Below are positions 53,501-62,900 of a stretch of 64,000 nucleotides of DNA, in pieces. Made by a program: the position numbers and the translations under genes. The first letter of the stretch is position 1. Each line of letters opens with the position of its first letter. The notes under the pieces are model-generated. The model did not search any database. It had not been told where the DNA came from and saw only the letters and a list, made by a program, of their open reading frames with translations. Source of the DNA: Strix aluco (Eukaryota; Chordata; Aves; Strigiformes; Strigidae); assembly GCF_031877795.1 (NCBI RefSeq), contig NC_133948.1:9718948-9782947 (forward strand), written 5' to 3'.

Positions 53501-53722
53501 GCGCTGGGGCCGGGCCGGCGGGGGAGCCCACCTACCTGCTTCTCCTCTGCGGGGCGGGTCGGCGAGGGCGGGATGCCCGCGGCAGGAGCCGGCGGCGGGG
53601 AGAGAAAAGAAGAGAGAGTGAGGCGTGAGGGCTGCGCCGGGCCGCGGGGCGCAGCGGCCGCGCGTCCCCGCCGCCTCACCTGGGTTGACCAGCTTGCTCT
53701 TGTAGCGCATGCCGGTGCTCAT
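8514..53722 (-). CDS. SEPT5 (SEPTIN5): Septin 5, whole coding gene (12 coding exons, 369 aa)
   Basis: Septins are GTP-binding proteins that polymerise into filaments; septin 5 is known as a neuronal and platelet septin that binds syntaxin and restrains exocytosis. The hand-spliced CDS joins, in transcription order, 53722-53680, 53546-53536, 16159-16063, 15534-15448, 14882-14759, 14587-14453, 13810-13693, 13372-13271, 12344-12248, 11035-10900, 9011-8909 and 8570-8514. These sum to 1110 nt, i.e. 369 residues plus TGA, the length I know for human SEPT5. Visible motifs: basic stretch HRKSVKKGF before the G domain, P-loop GESGLGKST (51-59), switch II DTPGFGD (108-114), G4 AKAD (189-192), the septin unique region with RLYPWGIVE (about 263-271) and a Met/Gln-rich C-terminal coiled coil. 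Every intron is GT/AG and every phase fits. An alternative first exon lies inside intron 2. GP1BB follows 6.1 kb downstream on the same strand. Confidence 0.97.
8909..9011 (-). CDS. SEPT5 (SEPTIN5): SEPT5 exon 11 (residues 317-351)
   Basis: Acceptor CTCTCTAG and donor GAGGAG|GTGAGA. Encodes [20 protein letters not shown], then [14 protein letters not shown]. This is the Pro-rich linker and the start of the C-terminal coiled coil, matching human septin 5 almost residue for residue. Length 103 nt. Confidence 0.96.
10900..11035 (-). CDS. SEPT5 (SEPTIN5): SEPT5 exon 10 (residues 272-316)
   Basis: Acceptor TTTCACAG and donor GACCAG|GTGGGT. Encodes [20 protein letters not shown], then [19 protein letters not shown] and [18 protein letters not shown] and HYENYR are characteristic of the end of the septin G domain. 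Length 136 nt. Confidence 0.97.
12248..12344 (-). CDS. SEPT5 (SEPTIN5): SEPT5 exon 9 (residues 240-271)
   Basis: Acceptor ATTCCAG and donor GGAAG|GTAAGC. Encodes [20 protein letters not shown], then [12 protein letters not shown]. It covers the G5-region AVIGSNT and the start of the septin unique element (GRxYPWG), which contributes to the filament interface. Length 97 nt. Confidence 0.97.
13271..13372 (-). CDS. SEPT5 (SEPTIN5): SEPT5 exon 8 (residues 206-239)
   Basis: Acceptor GGACACAG and donor CTGAAG|GTAAGG. Encodes [20 protein letters not shown] followed by the acidic run [14 protein letters not shown]. The acidic DSDEDEEF loop matches septin 5. Length 102 nt, phase 0 at both ends. Confidence 0.97.
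13579..13635. repeat. TG/TA microsatellite in SEPT5 intron 7
   Basis: A short TG run followed by two (TA)n blocks. It lies in the 320-bp intron between exons 7 and 8, about 60 bp from the exon 7 donor. Confidence 0.9.
13693..13810 (-). CDS. SEPT5 (SEPTIN5): SEPT5 exon 7 (G4 motif, residues 166-205)
   Basis: Acceptor TGCTGCAG and donor GAGAGG|GTAAGA. Encodes [20 protein letters not shown], then [23 protein letters not shown] (189-192) is the guanine-specificity G4 motif. A TA-rich microsatellite begins about 60 bp past the donor. Length 118 nt. Confidence 0.97.
14453..14587 (-). CDS. SEPT5 (SEPTIN5): SEPT5 exon 6 (residues 122-165)
   Basis: Acceptor TTCCCAG and donor GCACGG|GTGAGA, separated from exon 5 by a 171-nt intron. 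Encodes [20 protein letters not shown], then [20 protein letters not shown] and PFGH. The [12 protein letters not shown] segment is nearly invariant among septins. Length 135 nt. Confidence 0.97.
14759..14882 (-). CDS. SEPT5 (SEPTIN5): SEPT5 exon 5 (switch II, residues 80-120)
   Basis: Acceptor TTCAAAG and donor GAGTG|GTGAGC. Encodes [17 protein letters not shown], then [17 protein letters not shown] and AVNNTE, ending two bases into Cys121. DTPGFGD is the G3/switch II motif. The TVEIVKHT segment corresponds to the switch I region. Length 124 nt. Confidence 0.97.
15448..15534 (-). CDS. SEPT5 (SEPTIN5): SEPT5 exon 4 (P-loop, residues 51-79)
   Basis: Acceptor CAATTAG and donor GAGG|GTAAGT. The exon completes Gly51 and encodes [19 protein letters not shown] followed by KDRKLLNAE. 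With Gly51 this makes the Walker A/G1 motif GESGLGKST, with the Lys57 and Ser58 that contact nucleotide phosphates and Mg2+. Length 87 nt. Confidence 0.97.
16063..16159 (-). CDS. SEPT5 (SEPTIN5): SEPT5 exon 3 (residues 19-50)
   Basis: Follows the acceptor CCTGCAG and ends GTCGCAG|GTGAG. It encodes [15 protein letters not shown], then [16 protein letters not shown] and the first base of Gly51, the first P-loop residue. This is the common exon onto which both alternative N-termini splice. The basic HRKSVKK stretch corresponds to the septin phosphoinositide-binding polybasic region. Length 97 nt. Confidence 0.97.
21102..21191 (-). CDS. SEPT5 (SEPTIN5): SEPT5 alternative first exon 1b (30 aa)
   Basis: Inside intron 2 the minus strand carries an ATG in good context (G at -3, G at +4) opening a 30-codon frame. 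It starts [12 protein letters not shown] and contains [11 protein letters not shown], and it ends at CTGAAG|GTACGG. As I remember it, the second human SEPT5 isoform starts MDSLAAPQDRLVE and shares the [10 protein letters not shown] block. The exon ends in phase 0, which is the phase of the exon 3 acceptor, so 1b-3-4-...-12 gives a 381-residue isoform. The region is GC-rich with CpGs and has a CT-rich tandem repeat immediately upstream, consistent with a separate promoter. Confidence 0.9.
21192..21480 (-). promoter_or_regulatory. Probable promoter and 5' UTR of SEPT5 exon 1b
   Basis: The stretch immediately upstream of the exon 1b start codon is GC-rich with clustered CpGs and contains a CT-rich 10-bp tandem repeat as read on the coding strand. 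Its position directly before an alternative first exon suggests promoter or 5' UTR function; this is inference. Confidence 0.5.
21355..21423. repeat. GA/CT-rich 10-bp tandem repeat
   Basis: About six degenerate copies of a 10-bp unit of the type agaggcgagg/agaagtgagg on the plus strand, nearly pure purine. On the SEPT5 coding strand it is a polypyrimidine tract within 250 bp upstream of exon 1b. Such tracts can form triplex DNA and often occur in promoters. Confidence 0.85.
27629..27711. repeat. Imperfect foldback element (about 35-bp arms)
   Basis: The left arm 27629-27661 and right arm 27675-27711 are imperfect reverse complements around a 13-nt loop; the core ttactcac/gtgagtaa is exact and the outer atcctgc/gcaggat pairs as well. 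This resembles the palindromic MITE-like ancient elements of amniotes. I recall similar gtgagtaaggg...gcaggat strings as dispersed repeats, but cannot name the family. Confidence 0.6.
32503..33159 (+). mobile_element. Endogenous retrovirus LTR-like remnant (probably solo)
   Basis: A segment beginning TGTGATG and ending TTCACA, with AATAAA at 33088-33093 about 66 bp before the end and a T/G-rich tail, as in an LTR with U3-R-U5 order. No gag, pol or env frame adjoins it, so it looks solitary. No target-site duplication is visible with these ends, so the bounds are approximate. A 33-bp duplication lies near the 5' end. Confidence 0.6.
32519..32584 (+). repeat. 33-bp direct duplication inside the LTR-like element
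   Basis: Two adjacent 33-bp copies (32519-32551, 32552-32584) differ at three positions. Both begin aaagctttgcttgtg. Such U3 duplications often carry enhancer sites in LTRs. Confidence 0.9.
39165..39246 (+). other. Isolated coding-like block in SEPT5 intron 2
   Basis: After a consensus-like acceptor (tctcttcccag, ending 39165) comes a frame [20 protein letters not shown], then VEFEMMK. Third positions are GC-rich, although the flanks are A- or T-rich. The frame stays open to a TAG about 30 bp later. The complementary strand is also open across the block, so the strand is uncertain. I do not recognise the peptide. It could be a lone exon, a pseudogene fragment or a conserved non-coding element. 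Confidence 0.3.
43190..44170 (-). mobile_element. Second LTR-like remnant, minus strand
   Basis: Read on the minus strand, a TATA box (TATATAAGG, 43564-43556) is preceded by an upstream part with two similar blocks around GGGCCTGTTGT, about 150 bp apart in U3 position. It is followed by several hundred bases ending near GTCCAAGTTTAATTGG (about 43203), a typical LTR end. No internal viral frames adjoin it. The bounds are estimates; the composition differs from the intronic surroundings. Confidence 0.45.
47732..47745. repeat. (CA)n microsatellite
   Basis: Seven CA units on the plus strand in SEPT5 intron 2. Confidence 0.9.
48816..48842. repeat. G27 homopolymer
   Basis: Twenty-seven consecutive G on the plus strand, i.e. 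C27 in the SEPT5 pre-mRNA, within intron 2. The exact length is probably unreliable in any assembly. Confidence 0.95.
53011..53027. repeat. (CA)6 followed by C-run
   Basis: A short CA repeat merging into a C run at the left edge of the SEPT5 CpG-rich region. Confidence 0.85.
53536..53546 (-). CDS. SEPT5 (SEPTIN5): SEPT5 exon 2, 11-nt microexon
   Basis: Exon 1 ends in phase 1 and exon 3 begins in phase 0, so an exon of 3n+2 nt must lie between them. On the minus strand the sequence CCCGCAG|AGGAGAAGCAG|GTAGGT gives exactly that: 11 nt between a consensus acceptor and donor. With the last G of exon 1 it encodes E-E-K-Q, matching the E-D-K-Q of human septin 5 at this position. The preceding intron is only 133 nt (53547-53679); the following one is 37,376 nt. 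It is too short to be found by ORF or domain searches. Confidence 0.92.
53680..53722 (-). CDS. SEPT5 (SEPTIN5): SEPT5 exon 1 (coding part, residues 1-14 plus one base)
   Basis: Encodes [14 protein letters not shown] plus the first base of codon 15. The start has a good Kozak context (CACCATGA, A at -3), and the exon ends at CCAG|GTGAGG. It lies in the CpG-rich promoter region. The N-terminus is almost the same as human septin 5 (MSTGLRYKSKL...). The 5' UTR continues to the right and its start cannot be fixed from sequence alone. Confidence 0.95.
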
Positions 53723-56700
53723 GGTGCCGGCGGCGGCCCTGCCCGCCCGGGAGCCGCAGCAGCGCCCGCGGCGGGTGTCAGCGAGCGTGTGAGGGAGCCG
53801 TGTGAGGGAGCCAGGGGCCGTGCGCGCCGCCCCGGCGCCGCCAATCGCGGCCGCCCGACCCGCCCCGGCCCCGCCCACCCCCGCCCGCCGCCTGACAGCC
53901 GGGCCCGGCCGCGACCCCCGCCCCGGCGCAGCGGCCCACCGCGGGAGCCCGGGCACAGCCCGCGGGAGCCGCACACGCCCCGGGGGAAGCGCTCGCTCCC
54001 CCTCTCGAGCACAAACCCAACAGCCGGGAGGAGGAACACACCATTTCAAAAAAAACAAACACAAACGGAATAAATAGGAAATGGGTTTCCAGATTTAGCA
54101 CCTCAAAATACAGTGGGAAGGCCTGAATCATACTGTAAGCGTACTGTGCTCTGCTTCCATTCAAACATTTTAAAGAGGTGTATGGAAGTCATTTTAGGTA
54201 AAAGCTAAAGGTATTTTTGCTATAGCTTTTAAAGGAAAGGCAGGAGAGGACTCAAATGAATTTTAAACGCTCCAAAAGCAGTAGCAGCACATGATTTATG
54301 AACAGCTCGTAGGAACCTCAACTTGACAGCAGAGGAGCAAGGGAGGGGGATGCAAAGCCCCAGGACACCCCCATCCTTCCCCCGACTTCCACAGCTGCAG
54401 GGAGGGGCCCTGTCTTCCACATTTCAAGGACAGGTAAATAATCAGACTTGAATCTCTTCTGAATACAGAAGCTTGGCATAGTGATGGCTGCAGAAGTGCA
54501 AGGGCACTCCCCAGCCTTGGAACAAAACTGACACTGATGCCACAGTACTAACTTTTCACATCCTTGTAGTCATCAGAGCATTTATCTTGCCATTTCTTTC
54601 ACCTTCTCATTCAAAACCTCCCTCATATCAAAACAAGGAGATATTTCCAAGACCAGAGATTGGTAATCCCAGGCACATATGTTTTAAAACCCCATTAGCT
54701 CATCCGAGTTCACTGTTAGCCATTGATTCCATGCATCAGAAAAAAATAAATCAGGTAATTGTCAGCATATTTGCTTGTTTTTAAATGCTAGAGAGCCACA
54801 GACCATTAGAGACTCTTCACCACAATTAAAGGCACCAACAAGTCCATCAGCCTTTCATGAGTTGTTTTATCGTCTGCCACAGTGTTTTAGATTTAATGAA
54901 GACCGAAAGGGCTGCAGTCAACTGCTCCTTGATCCTGCTGAACAGTCATTACAGTAGTTATATGTGGGCATTTTTGGCGCTGGAAAGCGCCAGCCTGGAG
55001 AAGGCCTCTGGGCTGGAATTCAGAGAAAGGGACTTGTCTTCCATGGCCCTGGTACTGCCAACACCGACGGGAGTGGAAATGCAAGGTCAGAAACTAGGGT
55101 CCCCTATCCAGAGATCTTCACAGTAGCAAACTATACATTCCTCCATCAAGCTGTGAAATATTTTAACAAAACCAAGTTCAAATGTAACTGAAGATTAACA
55201 TCAGACAACATCAAAGAAGTGGTAGAAGACATAAAAATTAAGCCTACGTTGAATGAAAAGCACTCGCGTATGGTATCAGCAGTACTGCAAGCCCTTCTTG
55301 GACAATTATTAAAACAGATCTTAGGTTTTGAGCCAAAATGCTCCAGCTGGAATCCACAAGCCCAAAGAAGGCAGAGACTATCAACTGATAATCAGTATCT
55401 GCTAGTAAAAATCTGCTCACTGAGGCTTCCCACACAAGAATCGTGACAGTGACTTTAGGTGCCTTGCCTTGAAAAGAGGAGGGAAAAAAAAAAGCTCTGT
55501 TTTTAATAAAATTAAAGGCTAGGTGCTTTTGAAAGCCTGCTTCCCCATTGTCCTAGTTTGCTTTGAAAGATGAACCTTTCATGTTACCTTTGTTCAGAGA
55601 GCTAATCCAGTATGTAACTAATGTTAACCGAAGTCTTGGTTTCTTAGGACAGGTGTGGCTGTCCTGACTTTCACAAGAACAAATGGACAGCACATGATTT
55701 TAAGAAGGTTGCAGAATATGATGCAAAATTCTGGAAGAAAAACAAGAAAGGTGCACATAACGGCACACAATTCATGAGAAAATATTTGCTGTTAAATCTC
55801 TCACCTTGGCCCTCTCAACATACATGCTTACAATTCAAATCTTCATAAAACCTAAAGAGACTTTGCATGAACACAAACCTGTCACTCCATTTCTTCTTTC
55901 AACTTCATTATAGCAGCCACTGAGACAACAATGTAATGTCCATTTTATGCAGTTCAACTCCAAACACAAGCCAAATATCCAGCCCTGTGATGCAAATCAT
56001 TTGTTAATCCTATCCTGATTAAACACTCATTGGTAGACAGCAAAATTAGGGCTAATCATTACATGAAAGACACCCCAATTTAGTACAGAAGATTAAGTGT
56101 CTCAATCCTATATTTGCAAAATAATTTATGCTTATGCATATATAATACACACAAGACTACAAAAGCATGCAGAAGAGAGCTATACACTTGGTAATGACAA
56201 AGGAAACAGCAACATTAACTTATAGTCTAAGGTGTGCAATCAGATTTTCCGAGGTATTTAGCCACCTAAAAGATGTCAGTAGGTGCCTAGTGAACTTTGA
56301 AAAAAAAGTGGATGCAACGTCTTGCTACCTTTCAGTTAAAACACTTTTAAAGTTATTTTCAAAATTAAATCAAAGCAGTTTGTATGCAGACAAATTCTAG
56401 AAAAACACCTTCATTCCCCAGGGTACATATCACTGACTATTCCTTTGAATATGCACTGTGCATGACACCATTACAACATTTCATAGATTAGCTTAAAAAA
56501 GCCCAAACCCAAAATACAACCCAAAATTCAGTATTTTCCACATTCGTACAATTTATTACAAACCTTCAATGAAAATTAGTGTTATGGTATATAAAAAATT
56601 CAGTACATGCCATTGCTCAAGCTGACAGATAAAAAATGCCTGTGACAAATTCTTGCAATCAATACTTGAGACAAATCTTCAGAGGCATCCACAGAAGCTG

Positions 56701-57575
56701 TTGGCATGCGTAGTGTTTATGGTATGTTAAGGCACGATGATTTAGAAAAGTCAGCTTCTTTGCATCACTGGTGAATCATCAGTGTTTTGTACATTTTCTC
56801 ATACATCACACAAATATAAGTCACCAGAGATGAAGCTTCAAAAGTAACCAAAGCACAGAGAAAGTTATGAAAAACTGATACGATACACAATGACTTAAAA
56901 TGGCAAGTGAAAGTTATGATACTGTGCAAACACACATACGTTTACTGTAAACAGGCCACAAAGTCTTCTAGTATTAATCACAAAACTGTTCAGAATAACC
57001 TAGCAGATACATGATTAACTCCTTAAACCCATCACAATGACTAGTCCAAACAGAGTACTCTATCAGTTTCTGTATAAAAAGGTATAGGAAGGATAATAAA
57101 ACCACATTTATAAGTATGAAGGCAGTGTTACCAAAAGAATCAAAAAAGATACAATATAACTTGATTAACATCGAATATATAAAATAAGCCGGTTTACAAC
57201 ACGATCTTCAGACTTCGTGTTTAACGCAGTTCTTGATCTGCAGCATCCAGCTTTTGCATTCAAACGTTACCATTGGGTCAAAGAAAACAGAGCACCCATC
57301 CACTTAGAGAACTGTATCCTGCTGCGAATAAAAGTGGAAAACAAAGAGCATTAGAAAGGACAAACTCTCAGCACTGTCAGAGTGTCTGGGGCAGTCTGAG
57401 CCCCTCTGAGCAAAGCAGCGTAATCCCGGGAACAGGGCATTTCAGCTACTGCATCACAGGGACCTGCATTAGAACTAAATCAGCTGAGTCAGATGAAGTT
57501 TGGCCCCAAATATTTATCACAAATGTCTAATAAGACCACATCAATGAGAATTTATTTTTGGTTACATGCTTTAAG

Positions 57576-57597
57576 CACACACACACACCCCCCCCCC
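57576..57597. repeat. (CA)6 followed by C10
   Basis: A CA microsatellite running directly into ten C in otherwise AT-rich sequence. Confidence 0.9.
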
Positions 57598-59950
57598 GCC
57601 ATCTGCAAGCATACAAGGACTGCATTACAGCTCATCTCAGTAGTAATGCACCCAAGAAACCAACCTCAGCCTGTTACGTGAAGCATCACTCCTGCTGAGA
57701 AAAACGAAAACCACTTAGCTAAACAGGGCTAAAAGTAAGCAGCAAGTTTGATGTCATGCACACACACTCTTATGACACTGCTTCGGTAAAACAGGAAAGC
57801 AAAAAGATTTTTCCAAGCATTCATACAGCAGTATTGATACAGCTGAAAGGAAGGATACCAGTCTGTAACTTCAAAAATAAATACCAGTTTTGGAGATCTC
57901 TAACTACTTGTCAATAGAAAAGGCTGCTACATAGAAAGCAGAATTCCAGCTTTCTCTGAAAACTGGGCTCTGCTTAAAAAGCTGTGTCAGGTTTGGAACT
58001 CATGAGACGCTTCAAATTCTCCAGTCCCAAAACCACTCATTCCCAACAGGAAAAAATAGCTTAATCTAAACATTCATCTGGATAGAAACAAAGAAATATG
58101 CTAGAAAACATTGCTGTGTTAACTCACTTGTAAAGTACAGTGCAACACTCATCCAGACTACACTTGCTGACCACAGCTGGGACAAGGAGGAAGGAAAGCT
58201 GACAACAGGGTCCTTTGCTCTTTGCCATTCTCAGTGGGAATTCTGTTCAATACACAATTACTTAATGTTTTAAGGAGGCCATCACTTCCCATAACAACCA
58301 GAACAAGCAAGCCAGCATTAAGGCTTTAAAGCCAGAGTCCATAGGTTGTTAGCCAAATTCAATATTCAAATTCAAAATTAACCCGTTGTGCTACACTGCT
58401 GCTTCAAGCTTGAAAGGGAAACTAAATTTCTGCCATTGCCTGCCTAACTCTAATCTGTTACAAAAGATACCTCAAGAGAAAACCATAACTGATGTTTTAG
58501 ACTCACAAAAAGACTGGAATTTCCAATAAACATGAAGGCTCAGGTTATAGGCACAGCTGTGCACTGATGTGACCAGCATTAGCCACACAATACCCACATT
58601 TTATGCACACATAGAACATACTTGGTCAAAGCATGTTTGTGCATTTTCAGTGTGGATTCATTTCACTGTTCTTCCTTCCTAATCTTCTTATGAGACAATA
58701 TTTTATGATACATTGGGTTGATACCGTTCTTTACAAATTCAATCTCCAGTTTTATTAGACTAACCTTACACTCCCCCATACTCCTTTCACCAATACATAG
58801 CTTTAACAAATGCCTCCATCTGCACTGTGAATTCATACCATCAGTTTAAGAAAGACGATACGTTTCTCCAGAATGTCATTAAAACAAAACTTTCTCAGTA
58901 AGTAGCGTAACTAGCACCACATACATCTGCACCCCCAATGCTCATGGTCAGAGTGCTCAGCATCCTATATTTGTAAAAGTTTCAAAAGCCTTAGGAAGAA
59001 ATGGGTTTGCCTCCCCCTCAGCTGCTTCCAAGAACACCACTTCGATGCAGGGCAACTTGACATCTCTCCATGTACACTTCTGAATTCCCAATGAGAGAAA
59101 TTTGCCTTATAAGTAGTTACATTTTCTCACTGACCTAAATTCTTTTTCTTCAAATAGCACCCATTTTATGTTGTAGCTACAGCCCTTTGAGTATCCAATC
59201 ATTAGCAAGAACTTTCAGAAATGGCATCTTTCCAAAAGGAATAAGAGTATTGGATGACGCCAATGTCTCACTATTAGCTAGTTTTGACTTATTTTGTCAC
59301 TGACACCCCTAATATTTTGGGTTTCTGATATTTCTGTCACCCTCTGCTGACTTTGCTGCTTCAAGTTCATTCCTTTTCCTTTTGCTAGACTGTAGCAACA
59401 CCTTATACTTTCCCACAGCAAATGTCATCAGCCAAGTATATACTAAATTACAAAACTGGCCTCTGAACTGCTTTCTAATGTTTATCAGTTAATTTAATAT
59501 GCTAATAGGGTTAATATCCACTGAGTCACACATACATACCAGGCTCCAAGCTCCAGAATGATAAGAAACATTCCTTTGGAAAAGTTTATTTAGCAAAAGG
59601 TGGCCTGAGGCATTTTCAGGTCCCCGTGATACTATGTCAAGCTTTGGCATGGACCTGGTAGGTCTGTTTACTCCACTCCTCAAGTCTGCTAACATCTAAG
59701 AAATTCTGGCAGCAAGCACCTCCCCTCACCCTGCATCCCACACATCCAACCGCTGTATTGGACACAACAGTGTGTCCCCAAGATACAGACAGGGGTGGAA
59801 TATGTCATTTGTAACATTCCTGGGTAACCAAGACTCTCAAAAGCAGAATGCAAGGTGCCACTGCATGTATTCACAAGAACTGAGAATGCCACTGTAGCCA
59901 CTGCACTGTGGACTTCATCTTTCCCAAGGCATCAACACATTACTGAAAAG

Positions 59951-59990
59951 CAAATAAATATATTTCCACTCAAATAAATATATTTCCACT
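59951..59990. repeat. Exact 20-bp tandem duplication
   Basis: The unit caaataaatatatttccact occurs twice back to back without a mismatch, which suggests a recent duplication. Confidence 0.95.
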
Positions 59991-62900
59991 CACCCCTGAC
60001 ACTTCCCCACAAAACGGGATTTCTGCAGTGACCCATTAGGAATTTTATATTCTCTCTATTTCACATTCTCTGGGATGACTTGTCAAAAATGGAACCATTT
60101 TACATTAATCCATTTACTGACAAAGTTTACTGAGATATAGTTTGGGTAGTTATGTGAAAATATCAGAAAAACTTGCTATTGGGTGTTTCAATCTTTTTCA
60201 TTTTATGTTTTGCAAACATTGTGTCATTCCTTAGAAAGTCTGCAAAGCAGAGTGTTTTGGTTTTGGGGAGGTGGGGGGACCATTTCACTCTCCTCTGTAA
60301 GCATAGCAGTTCTGGAAATTGATCTCAGCGGGAATGTGCTGTTCAAGATGTATAAATCCTACAGTGTTAGAAATGATACACCGCTACTTCTAGGAGAGAA
60401 ATTTCCTTATAGAACTAGGTCCTAACAAACTCCTGGAAGTTTTGCATGCAGAAAATGCAGACAGATAAATATCCAAGCAAGATTCTTTAAGAGCCAGAAG
60501 AAAGACAATATTTAGGTAAGGAGGTTTACAGACCAAATACTTCAGATTTACATATCATATTACAAATACTTTTTCTGTACAATGTTTTGAAGACTACAAC
60601 TTTAACAAAGTGCTACCTTTTTCCTATTGGGAAGAGTTGCACAGATTATTTTCTGTCAAAGGCCACAGACAGAGGTGCCATGGAACAGCCAAGGTCACAA
60701 TCCAAGTACATCATCGTCTTTTATTATGTTGTACTTAGAACCCAGGAACATGACTGTTTCACCAACTGAGAGCAGTATGGACTAACAGGGAGATGTGAAA
60801 TATTTTTAGATGAACAAGCTCAAATGAAGGTGTTATTGTTCTATACAGCAAGGAATAAAAGTCATAACATGACTCTTATCTGAGGTCTGCCTAGCTCTCT
60901 GCACATTACATACAAGGGCAGGTGGGCACCAGTTACAAGGTGGTTCCTGAGGACCATGCTAAGATCTTTCTATACAAGTTAACTTCAAGGACCTATGGAG
61001 TCACACAAGTTCAGCATTTCAGTTGTACAGTAACAGAGGAAAAGTCACAATTTTTGTCAGAAGTCTACTCTCTAAGGGCAATGAAGACTTGTGCTAGCCC
61101 ATCAATGCAGGGTTTGATGAACAACTCCACAGTCAGAAGAGCTGAAAAGAGTTGGAGAATGATGGCGCTCTTCTAGTCCAGTTTCTAGCCAGAGAAACAT
61201 CCACTAGCAGCATCAGGCAGTTGTTCCAAATACTACAAATTTGTCCAATCTTCACATTCTCTAGGCTCTCAATTTCAGCTGCCAAAAACTACAACATGAT
61301 CTTTACTGCCTCAAATGACATTTCTCACCAGATCAATTCAGCATTCAGCAGCATCGTTTTAGAAGGCTGGTTGCTATGACAATGCTTTGTGTTGTTCTGT
61401 TAAAAGATGTCAATTCATTGGCAGAAAGAACTAGCTGTTTGGTGCCTTTGGTACTGCTCTTATCAAGAATCAGAACAGTGTTAGTGAGCTCAGGAGGCTT
61501 TAAAATACTTGTGGAAATCATGAGCTATACTAAAAGAATTTTCAACATCCTACAGATATTTTAAGTGCAAGATGCTTGGGTTTTTTTCTGAACACATTTC
61601 CCTAACCATAACTACATTTCCAGCTGGCTATATTTGTTTTCCATAGCCTTGCTTCTGTTACTGGTTTGTCCCAGTATGATCTTGAAGCTGAGTGGAAGAC
61701 AGACAATCCAGATTTGTAAGAATAACAAGAGAAAAACAGATTGCAAAGAGATACACTTCCAGAAACAGAGAAGAAAAGGGAAGGAACACCTATCAATAAC
61801 CATTTTATTTGAAAAAAATAACCCCAGCTTTTTGTAATAATTGCTCATCCGAAATGGACAAGTTCAGAAACAAATATGCTGTTCGAATTACTGCAGGCTT
61901 ATTTCAAAAGCATTTTGAATCAAATAAAACTAAACCCATTTTAGTTTTTGGTAGCTTATTCCACCCCTCCATCTCCTTCCTCTTCAATCCTTCATTTGAA
62001 CTGTCAAACATAAGAAGCAATAAGCTCCTACACTTTACAGCAGTGTCTTACACTTCAGCAGCAAAAAAATCTGAAAAAAAAAAAAAAATCAAGCTTGTCT
62101 TGAAGTCTTTACCATGCTTCACAAGGACTTGTAAGATTAGTATATCAAAAGTTAGAGTAAAAAGATTGTTCCTGCATATTCCAAGAGTATTCTGGTGTCT
62201 AGCTGTGCTCTCACTGCCTTCTACAAACACCTCCACATGCACTGTTTGTACACAGAAGCTATGAAATCTTTAGGGGAAACAGACAAAAGTGTAGATCAAC
62301 ACACCTTTGTTAGGGCTGCTCTCAAAAGCTTTTAATCACCACCATCTTGTAGAGTATGTCTGTACTCACAGGCTTTTGTCAAGAACTGCAGCTGGCACAC
62401 TCATCACTACTGTTCCCAAAATCATCTTCCTTTCCTACCTCTAACCCAGTCTCCACTAGTGCTCTTCATTCCTCTTCAGGTTTCTACTTCTCCACAGCAA
62501 GAAATCTGTGCATCCTCTTTGGAAACATTGAACATACTCCCTGCATATAATCTTCGCCTTTGTCACTCCTCTTCTGCTTCTCTTACTCTAGACTTGAAAG
62601 TAAAGGAAACTGCTTGAAGTAAATTCTCCCTTTGCGCTTTTCATAAAACCTTTAAAGATGTCCCTGTTCAAAAGGGATCAGGCAAACCAGACCTTCCAGT
62701 CATCCCATCTGTGTAGCACTTTATGATAATACAGACTCGTCAGTCTTTTTGGCAAGGATTTGAGTTGAGCACTTCTTAATCATTATGCAATGCCAGACTC
62801 TTTCCAGAAAACCCCAAAGCACTCAGCAATCTTCTCCCCACCCTGAAACACATCTGAAACCAGAAGTGGGTATTTCACATATTTGGATATTACCACATTT

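Larger units (their letters stand above)
16160..53535 (-). other. SEPT5 intron 2 (37.4 kb)
   Basis: The only long intron of the gene, between the 11-nt microexon and exon 3. It contains the alternative first exon 1b with its presumed promoter, a foldback element, two LTR-like remnants, an isolated coding-like block at 39.2 kb and several simple repeats. A CpG-enriched patch lies at about 26.88-27.01 kb. None of the other open frames on either strand resembles a protein I recognise. Confidence 0.85.
53100..54030. promoter_or_regulatory. CpG-rich SEPT5 promoter region
   Basis: A sharp rise in G+C and CpG density surrounds SEPT5 exons 1 and 2, while the flanks, especially to the right, are AT-rich. 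I see no TATA box at a convincing distance from the start codon, so a dispersed CpG-type promoter is likely. Long open frames across this block on both strands are the usual by-product of stop-poor GC-rich sequence and read through the exon 1 and exon 2 splice sites. Confidence 0.8.

Noticed and set aside
53042-54064. 340-residue open frame across the SEPT5 promoter region
   Set aside because: It reads through exon 1, the 133-nt intron and the microexon in GC-rich, stop-poor sequence. Splice sites and phase show that only two short pieces of the region are coding.
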